Assembly: GCA_002415465.1 (NCBI GenBank)
Contig: DHYT01000228.1
Location: 1 to 10,795 of the forward strand
Direction: 5' to 3'
Source of the DNA: Desulfobulbaceae bacterium UBA5123
GTDB lineage: Bacteria; Desulfobacterota; Desulfobulbia; Desulfobulbales; UBA5123
DNA: 10,795 nt
Within the stretch, counting starts at the first letter, position 1. The number at the start of each line of letters is the position of its first letter. The position numbers and the translations under genes were made by a program. Shown one piece after another: positions 4,373 to 10,795 of the stretch. Under the pieces are notes generated by a model that saw only the letters and a program-made list of their open reading frames with translations, did not search any database and was not told where the DNA came from.

Positions 4373-6933
4373 ATCGGTTTCCCCGGCGCCGCGCGCAGAA
4401 TCTCTACAAAAATCCGACAACTGCGGCGCAATGCCTCAAAGCTGCCGCTGCCGACCAGCTGTCCGTCACTCATCACATGAATCACATCGGCATGACGAAC
4501 AAATTCGCGATCATGGCTGATGGTGATGATGATCCGCCCCTGTCGCCATTCGTCCCGCAGGAAGGCACTCACCCGATCCCGGCCTGCAGGGTCCAGCGCC
4601 GAGGTGGGCTCATCCAGAACCAATATCCTGGTATTTCGGAGCAGGGCCCGCCCCAAGGCGACCAGCTGCTTCTGGCCGCCGGAAAGCCGCGAGCCGTTAT
4701 GGCCGACGGCGAATTCCATCCCCTGTTCGACAAAAAAGTCATTCCACGGCTCCCGGGCGAGGAGATCCTCGATGCGCATGTCCATCTCCCGCCGCAACCG
4801 GTGGTTCGGGAAAAACGCCGCGCCAAACAGAAGGTTTCCCCGCCAATCGAGATAGGGGTGGATCTCCCCCTGATCAAAATCCAGCCAATGGGGTTGCAGC
4901 AACTTCCGCAACCGCCCTATCTCCCTATCACTTTGCCGCAACAGGCCGAAAAAGGCATCCAAGTCCGCGATGCGATCGCTCCACTCGCTGGGACGGGACG
5001 TCAGACCGACCAAAAAAAGAAACCGCTCTTCCCGGCCGGATGACCCTCCCTGGAACCCATCCAGACATTGCCGGCGAAGCTCCCACACCAGCCGGTGAAT
5101 CTTCAGGTACGCCAAATCACAGAAATCGTTATACGATTCTAGCTGCAAGAGTCCCCGTGACCGTTCGATCACCAGCCGGCCGCGCGCAATGAGCGGCGGC
5201 CCCAGGGCTGAATCGGCCAGCCCGCGCACCAGCGCGGCGCAACCCGGACCCAACAGGAGCGGGAGAACCGCCTCGGCGTCCGTCCGTCCGCCCAACAGTC
5301 CGTCCCACACCGGGGCCGACGGATCTCCGCCGCCGGTTTCAAAGGGAACCAAGGGGATCTGCAGGTCGGCGGCCGCCTGCCGGGCCTTTTGCCGCAAAAC
5401 CGCAAGCCATTCCGGTCGCATCCGCCTGGGGGTGGCCTGCGGCCGAAGATCCAGAGCCTTCCTACGGCAGATGGCGGCAAGACCTATTCTGTCCAGCACT
5501 GCCATTTCCCTGGTCGTGTACCGCCCGGCGGGCAGCAATGTTTTACGGCCCACCAGCAGGTTTTCGCGAATCGTTGCGTCGAATAGGACAACCTTCTGCG
5601 GCATCAAGGTGCAGAGCGCGGCCAGTTCATCCTCGCCGGCGTCCCCCCCTTGCCGGCGCCCCATCCGATATCTGACCACGCCGCCCTGCGCTGGCTGCCG
5701 CCCGAGCAGCATGTTGATCATGGTCGATTTCCCGAAACCGGTTGCGCCGACAATCGCAGACCAGCTACCGGCCAAAAACCCGGCGCTGACCTCGCTGATG
5801 CCGCCGTGCCGCTCCCCGTCCTTGCTCCGGTATTGGAAGCTCGCCTCCTTGACCTCGATGGCGAAATCCTCCTCTCCGCCGCCGTAATCGAAAACAATCG
5901 CCCCGGCTTGCCGATTTCTGCCCTCACCGGTTTCATATTCCAGCAACCGCCGCACACTGTTGTCGGCAAGCGCGTAGCCGATGCGCAGGGAAAGCAATTG
6001 GGCCAGACTGTCGAAAACGGTCGGCAGGGCGAAAATCAGGACCGGCACCACGGAAACGTTGGCCGCGTAATGCGGGATCCCCAAAGAGCGGCCCAGGAGG
6101 ATGACCAGCACCGACACCAGCAAGGCGGTTAGCGGCCAGACGATCTGGGCGACCAGCACCCTGGCGCTGACCATGATCCAGTCCATGTAGGCGGTAAATC
6201 TTTTTTGCTGGGGAATCTCGAAACGACGGAGGATTGCATCGAACAGGCCGCCGACCTGTATCTCCGGCACCGCCAGCAGATAGCCCTCGAAATCCTTTCG
6301 CACCTGATCGTTGCTGTAAAAGAAATCACGGTCCGCCCGCTTGATCGGCCGACTGACACAATGGGTGTAGATTGTCCCCAGGGTGCAAAGAAGAACGACA
6401 ACGATGGCCATCCGCCAATCGGCAATGATAAAGAACAACAGATTACTGGCGATCATCGCCACCGCCCACCAGCCATCGACCATGGTCAGCCGGCGATCGA
6501 CCACCCGGCCGACATCGACTGCCAGACGGTTGGTGATTTCGGCAAGGGAATGGACGGCGTAGAAATCGTCGTCACGTTGCATGAGTTGGGCAAGTACCGT
6601 CTTTTCGAGATCATCGCGGGAGCGGGCGAACATCCGCTGGCTCAAGACCATTTTCCTCTCCGAGAGCGCTGCCCGGGCCAGGCCGACCGCGAAAATGGCG
6701 GCAAGGAAGAGGAACGGGGCGTTGGCAGTCGCCACAAACCCGGCCATCCAGAAGGCGATCGCGGGCCGTTCACCGCCCGAGCCCGGATTGATTTCCTGGA
6801 CCAGGGCCTGCAACAGGGAATTTTCCAGAAAGATGATGCCGCCGGCGCAACTGCCGAGGACGAGGAGGGAGACAAACAGGGTCCGATAGCGGGGGCAGAG
6901 GATCGCCATGCAGGCCTGGAGGTCGTTCTTCAT
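4369..6933 (-). CDS. ABC exporter, fused membrane and ATPase domains, with a large insertion inside the ATPase domain
   Basis: Counting from ATG 6933 (854 residues), six membrane helices lie near 18-38, 61-86, 154-171, 174-191, 252-282 and 292-311, a type IV (ABCB-like) half-exporter that should work as a homodimer. The ATPase has Walker A Gly-Ala-Thr-Gly-Phe-Gly-Lys-Ser-Thr (396-404), Q-loop Gln446, signature Leu-Ser-Gly-Gly-Gln (750-754), Walker B ending Asp-Glu775, D-loop Ser-Ala-Leu-Asp and switch His807, so catalysis looks intact. Q-loop and signature are about 304 residues apart against roughly 55-60 in MsbA-like proteins. A Glu-Asn-Leu-Leu-Val-Gly helix start after the Q-loop is echoed by Gly-Asn-Leu-Leu-Phe-Gly shortly before the signature, with some 200 unrecognised residues between. 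Substrate is unknown. The frame opens to a GTG at 7035 and has other ATGs (6957, 6909); none has a clear ribosome site, so the start is uncertain. It is followed by the coupled CNBD gene. Confidence 0.87.
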   Translation of the reverse strand: MKNDLQACMAILCPRYRTLFVSLLVLGSCAGGIIFLENSLLQALVQEINPGSGGERPAIAFWMAGFVATANAPFLFLAAIFAVGLARAALSERKMVLSQRMFARSRDDLEKTVLAQLMQRDDDFYAVHSLAEITNRLAVDVGRVVDRRLTMVDGWWAVAMIASNLLFFIIADWRMAIVVVLLCTLGTIYTHCVSRPIKRADRDFFYSNDQVRKDFEGYLLAVPEIQVGGLFDAILRRFEIPQQKRFTAYMDWIMVSARVLVAQIVWPLTALLVSVLVILLGRSLGIPHYAANVSVVPVLIFALPTVFDSLAQLLSLRIGYALADNSVRRLLEYETGEGRNRQAGAIVFDYGGGEEDFAIEVKEASFQYRSKDGERHGGISEVSAGFLAGSWSAIVGATGFGKSTMINMLLGRQPAQGGVVRYRMGRRQGGDAGEDELAALCTLMPQKVVLFDATIRENLLVGRKTLLPAGRYTTREMAVLDRIGLAAICRRKALDLRPQATPRRMRPEWLAVLRQKARQAAADLQIPLVPFETGGGDPSAPVWDGLLGGRTDAEAVLPLLLGPGCAALVRGLADSALGPPLIARGRLVIERSRGLLQLESYNDFCDLAYLKIHRLVWELRRQCLDGFQGGSSGREERFLFLVGLTSRPSEWSDRIADLDAFFGLLRQSDREIGRLRKLLQPHWLDFDQGEIHPYLDWRGNLLFGAAFFPNHRLRREMDMRIEDLLAREPWNDFFVEQGMEFAVGHNGSRLSGGQKQLVALGRALLRNTRILVLDEPTSALDPAGRDRVSAFLRDEWRQGRIIITISHDREFVRHADVIHVMSDGQLVGSGSFEALRRSCRIFVEILRAAPGKPI
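4845..5445 (-). other. Insertion in the ABC ATPase helical subdomain (about 200 residues)
   Basis: This is the part of the ABC gene between the two copies of the Asn-Leu-Leu-x-Gly motif, residues about 497-697 counted from ATG 6933. It starts Arg-rich (Arg-Arg-Met-Arg-Pro-Glu-Trp-Leu) and has a Gly-Gly-Gly-Asp-Pro loop. An Ala/Leu-rich helical middle follows, then an Arg/Trp/Leu-rich helical end (Lys-Leu-Leu-Gln-Pro-His-Trp-Leu). I recognise no domain in it. It is in frame, with the same base composition as its surroundings, so it is part of the protein rather than an inserted element. Confidence 0.6.
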
Positions 6934-7061
6934 CTGCGGTGACTGGCGACAAGACATGGCTGGGCACCGACGCGTGATATCATAGATTCGCGACCGCTGA
7001 CATGAGTAGCCGGCCGGTGTTGCAGGGGCATTCACCCTAGGTGGAAGAAAAAGATATCATT

Positions 7062-7090
7062 ATTAAAATTCAGCAAGACGGATATTACAA
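7062..7090 (-). promoter_or_regulatory. Candidate promoter of the ABC/CNBD gene pair
   Basis: Read on the − strand, TTGTAA (7090-7085, 4 of 6 to the -35 box) is followed after 17 nt by TTTAAT (7067-7062, 5 of 6 to the -10 box), in a locally AT-rich patch. Transcription would begin near 7055. The leader would then be about 120 nt to ATG 6933, or about 20 nt to the alternative GTG 7035. It was found by eye. Confidence 0.35.
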
Positions 7091-7136
7091 CCAGATTTTT
7101 CAATGACCGGGCCGCTCGTCACCGACGGAATCCCTG

Positions 7137-7165
7137 CCGGTCTGGCAAATGATCCGGCCAGCCGG
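7137..7165. repeat. Bulged inverted repeat between cyclase and ABC genes
   Basis: CCGG (7137-7140), one bulged T, then CTGGC (7142-7146) pair with GCCAG (7157-7161) and CCGG (7162-7165) around a 10-nt loop: nine base pairs with one bulge. No T-run follows on the − strand, so it is not a standard terminator. It could stabilise or divide the polycistronic RNA. Confidence 0.4.
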
Positions 7166-7269
7166 AATGGATAATGAAATAGCCGCGACGGATTGCGGCC
7201 GCCTCTCGCACAGGTGGAGTAAACTAAAAAAGAAGCGCCGTACTCCGCCAACGCCGCAAACGCAGCCCG

Positions 7270-9396
7270 CTACTTCGCGGTGAGCCGCCAGACCCCATCC
7301 CAATGGGCAGGGGGATCCGCCGACAGCCGCCGGCACTGCTCGACATAAACCGCGGCCGGCGGATCATCGGCGGCTATGGCGGCAAAAGCATCCCCCGCCT
7401 CGGCAAACCGGCCCCGATAGTAGAACGCCAACCCGCCGGCAAAACAGGCAAGCCACTTGCCCGTCGCCTCTCCCGAAAATACCAATGGCTCATAAATCCT
7501 GATTGGCTGACTTCGCCCAACCACCGTCACCCTCGAGATCTCTCGCACCGGCAATTCCGCGTCGGAGAGAGCGGCCAGTGTCATTTCACTGATCAAGGTG
7601 TAGGTGCCGAACTGTTTGTTAATCCCCTCGATACGCGCGGCCAGATTGACCGCATCCCCAAGCATGGTGTAGTTGAAATGATGCCGTGACCCCAAATTGC
7701 CAACCACGGCCGGGCCGGTGTTGATCCCGATCCGCATGAAGAGATCGTGTCCATAGCGGCTCCGAAAATCCGGCCGCAGTTCAGCGAGCTTCAACTGGCA
7801 GGCAATGGCAGCCCGTACCCCTCGGAGCGCGTGATCGTTTTGCACCAAGGGCGCATTCCAGAATGCAACAATGGCATCGCCCTCATACTTGTCGATTGTC
7901 CCGCCCTCGCCCTGAATGATATCAGTCATCGCAGTGAGAAAATCGTTCAACAGAGCGGTGAGGGTTTCGGGATCGAGTTGCTCGGAGATAGAACTGAACC
8001 CCTGCAGGTCGGCAAAAAATATCGTTAACTGCCGCTTCTCCCCACCCAGATTGAGTCGCTCCGGCTGCGACACCAACTGCTCAATCACCGCCGGATGAAG
8101 ATATTGTTGAAAAGCGCGTTTGATATAGCGCCGCTGCCGTCCCTCAACGACAAAATTCAAAATGGCTCCGCCCCCAAGCGCAAGAAAAACGCCGAAGGCA
8201 ATCACCGCCACCGGCAACCACCAACCCGCCGGATAGGCTGCAAAACCTACCAATACGGAAAGCGGCGAAAGAAGGAAACAGACCAGCAACGACTGCCAGG
8301 CGGTGCGACAGAAACGCATCAACACCCCGGCAAGAACGGCAAAGAACAGGGTCAGAAAGGCCGTGACACCTTGCGGGGCATCACGTAAAAAATCACCGTT
8401 TAAAAGATTGTCGAGCATGGTGGCATGGATTTCCACCCCAGGATAAACCCCATCGATGGGGGTGGGCCGCAGATCAAAAAGGCCGGGGGCGGTCAAACCG
8501 AGAAAGACATAGGCATCTTTCAATTCCAGCGGGTCGATCACCGGTTTTTCGCCGCTTCGCAAACGCAACTCAGACTGCACAATACCGGCGGCGGAGAGGG
8601 TCCGATAGGTCCCGGACGGCCCGCGGTAACGCAGAATACCGGCACCATTCGCATCGATGGGGATGATTTTCCCGGCAACCGTCACCCCATCAGGGCCAAC
8701 GGCCAGGCCGGCAGAGGCCGGGTTGGCCGCCAGATACGCCGCCAGCCCCAGAGAGGGCAGCGGCTGCCCGGCGAAATAGGTGAGAGGCGGCACGCGGCGG
8801 AACACCCCGTCGCCATCCGGAATCGAGGTAACATTGGCGAGAAGGGTAAAGCTGTTGGCAATCTCCGGAACCGGAAAGGAGCCGCCGGCAAAGGATGCGG
8901 CTCGCGGCGGCGCTGGCCGCGCAGAACCGCCCGCCAGTTTAAGAGCGGGAACATGGATATCGTCGGGCCAACCGCCTTCTCCCCTGTCAACCGTGGATAA
9001 GGCAAGACTGCCGACCACCGGCCGATGCTTGCCCAAGGCATTGATCAAGGCCTGGTCGTCGGCAACCCCGTAGAGGGACGATTCACTGAACAACACATCA
9101 AGGGCGACCACCTTGGCCTGACCCCGGCGACAAAAGGCGAGAATGACATCATACACCTCACGCGGCCAGGGCCAGGAAAGCCCGTTTTCCCGTTTCCCCC
9201 AGTCGAGACTTTGCTGATCCAGGGCGATGATGCGGATAGAGGCGGAAGTCGCCACCGGCTTGGCGAACAAGCCTGCCCGCCACTGCCAGGTAATCGCTTC
9301 AAGGGGCCCCAGCAGCCCTTGCCCCCACAGAAAAAGGGCGAACAGCCCGGCTGCCAGCCCAACCGCCGCCCCTTGAAAAACTCGCCCCGTCGGCAC
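7270..9396 (-). CDS. CHASE2-domain class III adenylate cyclase, membrane sensor
   Basis: From GTG 9396 the protein has 708 residues. A membrane helix at about 7-25 leads into an extracytoplasmic CHASE2 domain (about 30-340). Three membrane helices follow (about 344-361, 369-388, 393-418), then a linker and the class III cyclase domain (about 453-610). Catalytic residues are complete: metal-binding Asp463 (Phe-Phe-Ala-Asp) and Asp507 (Tyr-Glu-Gly-Asp), base-recognising Lys503 and Thr577, transition-state Asn584 and Arg588. Thr577 in place of Asp marks class IIIb, many of whose members respond to bicarbonate. The residue pattern favours ATP, so cAMP is the likely product. The C-terminal 65 residues look like a helical hairpin common in CHASE2 cyclases. 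GGAG at 9406-9403 sits 6 nt before GTG, one nt after the protease stop. The longer frame begins with TTG at 9441 and overlaps the protease, so I reject that start. Confidence 0.9.
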   Translation of the reverse strand: MPTGRVFQGAAVGLAAGLFALFLWGQGLLGPLEAITWQWRAGLFAKPVATSASIRIIALDQQSLDWGKRENGLSWPWPREVYDVILAFCRRGQAKVVALDVLFSESSLYGVADDQALINALGKHRPVVGSLALSTVDRGEGGWPDDIHVPALKLAGGSARPAPPRAASFAGGSFPVPEIANSFTLLANVTSIPDGDGVFRRVPPLTYFAGQPLPSLGLAAYLAANPASAGLAVGPDGVTVAGKIIPIDANGAGILRYRGPSGTYRTLSAAGIVQSELRLRSGEKPVIDPLELKDAYVFLGLTAPGLFDLRPTPIDGVYPGVEIHATMLDNLLNGDFLRDAPQGVTAFLTLFFAVLAGVLMRFCRTAWQSLLVCFLLSPLSVLVGFAAYPAGWWLPVAVIAFGVFLALGGGAILNFVVEGRQRRYIKRAFQQYLHPAVIEQLVSQPERLNLGGEKRQLTIFFADLQGFSSISEQLDPETLTALLNDFLTAMTDIIQGEGGTIDKYEGDAIVAFWNAPLVQNDHALRGVRAAIACQLKLAELRPDFRSRYGHDLFMRIGINTGPAVVGNLGSRHHFNYTMLGDAVNLAARIEGINKQFGTYTLISEMTLAALSDAELPVREISRVTVVGRSQPIRIYEPLVFSGEATGKWLACFAGGLAFYYRGRFAEAGDAFAAIAADDPPAAVYVEQCRRLSADPPAHWDGVWRLTAK

Positions 9397-9397
9397 C

Positions 9398-10318
9398 TCA
9401 GACTCCACGCATCGCAGACTCAAACCTGCGCTGGCGGGCAACGGATGCCGGTGCCCGCTTGACCTCTTTCAGATCCTTGTCGATCTCGGCCATCCGCTCC
9501 GCAGGCGAAGGGTGGGTCGCGGCAAACCCCGGCCCCTTGGGGGGCAACTGCTTTTCCATAACCGTGAGCATGTCGATCAAGGCATATTGATCATAGCCCA
9601 ACCGCTGCAGAAGCGTGACCGACGCCGCATCCGCCTGCCGCTCAAAATCCCGGGAGTAGCCGTTATTCATCAGGGTGACGGCAACATCCTTGACACTGCT
9701 CTCAAAAAGCTGTGTCAACTCGCCCAATTCAGGGCCGCCCAACTCCCTCGCCCCGGCCAAGGCAATGTTTGCCAGGGCGGCGTTCAGGTTGTGTTTCTGG
9801 ATAGCTTGCAACCCGTGCTTCAACTGCACATGGCCGATCTCATGGGCAAGCACCGCGGCCACGGCGTCCTCGCTCCGACAACACCGGATCAGGCCGCGAG
9901 AAACAAAAATCAAGCCGCCTGGGGCGGCAAAAGCATTGATCTCGTCACTGTCGACAAGCAAAAAACGATACCCGCCAAAGGTCTCGGGACGATCCGATGC
10001 CCGCGCCAGGGTCTGACCAACAAGATTAAGATAACGATTCGCCCGCGGCGCATCATAAGGTCGATAATCGGCAACCACCGTGGCCGCCACGGCCCGACCG
10101 ATATAATACTCCTGCTCCGGTGTAATATCTGTAAAAGCCTTGGCGATACCGGTTGCCGCCTCGGCGAGGGAGCGAGCCTGCCGTTCGTTCATCAGGCCGG
10201 ATGATACGGCAATGCTGGTGCCTATATCCGCCGCCGTGACACATCCGCCCAAGGAGACAAGCAGCAACAATCCGGCCAAAAACCACTGTAAGCGAAAAAC
10301 GACATTATTATTGCGCAT
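9398..10318 (-). CDS. M48-family zinc metalloprotease, outer-membrane lipoprotein (BepA/LoiP-like)
   Basis: A 306-residue protein. The N-terminus is a lipoprotein signal: basic start, hydrophobic stretch and lipobox Leu-Gly-Gly-Cys with Cys26. Val rather than Asp follows the Cys, so sorting to the outer membrane is expected. The catalytic zinc site is His-Glu-Ile-Gly-His at 159-163, with the third ligand Glu226 in Phe-Glu-Arg-Gln-Ala-Asp; a Thr-His-Pro-Ser-Pro motif near 268-272 is typical of this family. No TPR domain follows, so it is shorter than BepA (about 490) and nearer LoiP/YcaL in size. Relatives degrade or help assemble outer-membrane proteins. ATG 10318 has GGAGG at 10327-10331, 8 nt upstream, inside the end of the SH3 gene, with an 11-bp overlap. 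Together with the following cyclase this is a tight operon. Confidence 0.92.
   Translation of the reverse strand: MRNNNVVFRLQWFLAGLLLLVSLGGCVTAADIGTSIAVSSGLMNERQARSLAEAATGIAKAFTDITPEQEYYIGRAVAATVVADYRPYDAPRANRYLNLVGQTLARASDRPETFGGYRFLLVDSDEINAFAAPGGLIFVSRGLIRCCRSEDAVAAVLAHEIGHVQLKHGLQAIQKHNLNAALANIALAGARELGGPELGELTQLFESSVKDVAVTLMNNGYSRDFERQADAASVTLLQRLGYDQYALIDMLTVMEKQLPPKGPGFAATHPSPAERMAEIDKDLKEVKRAPASVARQRRFESAMRGV
9403..9406 (-). promoter_or_regulatory. Ribosome binding site that decides the cyclase start
   Basis: GGAG lies inside the last codons of the protease gene, 6 nt before GTG 9396. No comparable site precedes TTG 9441, so the shorter start is chosen. Translation of the cyclase is probably coupled to termination of the protease. 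Confidence 0.55.
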
Positions 10319-10795
10319 TAGCCGCCCCTCCCCACTCGTTCAAACCACCATTGCGGATAAATTCTTCCGATAGAGCAGTGGAGATGACAGCAGTCTCCAT
10401 CCGGTCAACCGCGGCGTAATCCAACTCCCGGTTGCGCTCCTTGAACGATGCCTCCACCTGCCGGTTAAAGCCCTTGCCGGCCAACGCCAACTCTTCACCG
10501 GACGCAGCCGCCGCCACATCGCCCTCTCCTGCTTGCAAGACAATGCGCTTGCCCGTCAACGCGGAAAGATGCACCCAACCCTGGCTGCCCTTGCGCTGCT
10601 CCCGCACCTGCAACCAGCCATTGACCTCCTTCTCCACCGTCACCTGATCTCCATATCGCAACGTCGCAAGAATCCGGCCAAAGGGCATCGGCGCCATCCG
10701 AAGCGCGGTTTCCTTCACGGAAACACTCTTCATCTGGCCGGTCGCGCCAACGGCAACGACCATCAAACAGACCCCAAGCAAACCAACAATCCCCC
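10308..10795 (-). CDS. Exported SH3-like domain protein (5' end outside window)
   Basis: The frame runs off the right edge. The visible start is a hydrophobic segment (Gly-Ile-Val-Gly-Leu-Leu and onward) ending in Ala-Thr-Gly-Gln, the later part of a signal peptide or membrane anchor. A TTG at 10781 exists in frame but lies inside this segment, so the true start is probably beyond the window. A bacterial SH3 domain follows (about 10730-10555). It has the pattern Val-Lys-Glu-Thr-Ala-Leu-Arg, a Tyr-Gly-Asp turn, Gly-Trp-Leu-Gln-Val-Arg and Gly-Trp-Val-His. The C-terminal 70 residues are Ala/Glu-rich without a known domain. Such domains often bind peptidoglycan or envelope partners. The stop lies 11 bp inside the M48 gene, so both are surely cotranscribed, and the protein may act with the protease. 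Confidence 0.85.
   Translation of the reverse strand, partial: GIVGLLGVCLMVVAVGATGQMKSVSVKETALRMAPMPFGRILATLRYGDQVTVEKEVNGWLQVREQRKGSQGWVHLSALTGKRIVLQAGEGDVAAAASGEELALAGKGFNRQVEASFKERNRELDYAAVDRMETAVISTALSEEFIRNGGLNEWGGAANAQ

Larger units (their letters stand above)
6934..7269. other. 336-bp region between the cyclase and ABC genes
   Basis: On the − strand this separates the cyclase stop (7270) from the chosen ABC start. It contains an AT-rich promoter-like stretch (7062-7090) and a bulged hairpin (7137-7165). An A-run at 7226-7231, read as six U in − strand RNA shortly after the cyclase stop, has no clear stem in front. The part 6934-7035 is open in the ABC frame and could be an N-terminal extension if GTG 7035 is used. 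No small gene is convincing. Confidence 0.5.

Noticed and set aside
7226..7245. U-run on the − strand after the cyclase gene as an intrinsic terminator.
   Set aside because: The preceding G-rich sequence does not fold into a stem adjacent to the U-run; only a GGAGTA/TACTCC pair enclosing the run is visible, which is the wrong geometry.
7063..7251. Small − strand frame of 62 codons between cyclase and ABC genes, considered as a peptide substrate of the exporter (it has a Gly-Gly pair).
   Set aside because: It begins with TTG, has no ribosome site, no leader-peptide character and overlaps the candidate promoter. The transporter also lacks the N-terminal peptidase domain of double-glycine exporters.

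Overview
The window carries two kinds of DNA. Bases 1 to about 700 are comparatively AT-rich, and the remainder is GC-rich coding sequence. Family content suggests a Gram-negative anaerobe of the Desulfobacterota type (Desulfobulbales-like). The pointers are an extended KamA-family radical SAM enzyme, CHASE2-type cyclase signalling, an outer-membrane lipoprotein M48 protease and an RND exporter/β-barrel remnant. The taxonomic guess is inference; no rRNA or tRNA gene was found.

Left part, + strand: the 3' end of an SGNH/GDSL hydrolase, then an AT-rich control region with a plausible promoter and an overlapping dyad. Next comes an ArsR-family repressor whose two cysteines have the 66-residue spacing of the persulfide sensors BigR, SqrR and YgaV. 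Behind it lies an in-frame composite relic, made of pieces of an MMPL/RND exporter fused to the last β-strands of an outer-membrane protein. A small DUF2892 (YgaP-type) membrane protein follows. This looks like a sulfide/persulfide-responsive operon whose transport genes collapsed by deletion.

Middle, + strand: a 431-bp gap with three inverted repeats, then a 594-residue KamA-family radical SAM/PLP enzyme. It has a long N-terminal extension, and its substrate pocket lacks both aspartates that bind lysine in lysine 2,3-aminomutase.

Right part, − strand, read from right to left: an SH3-like exported protein (cut by the window edge), an M48 lipoprotein metalloprotease and a CHASE2-class III adenylate cyclase. 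These three are tightly packed (11-bp overlap, then a 1-nt gap). After a 336-bp gap with a candidate promoter come a fused ABC exporter and, by an ATGA overlap, a stand-alone cyclic-nucleotide-binding protein. The ABC protein has about 200-250 extra residues inside its ATPase domain between Q-loop and signature motif.

The most interesting proposal is that the right half is one system. An envelope-sensing cyclase would make a cyclic nucleotide, the small CNBD protein would bind it and control the unusual ABC exporter, and SH3 and M48 partners would act in the envelope. That is inference from gene order and domain content. KamA converges on this cluster with a 49-bp gap, and no clear terminator is visible there.
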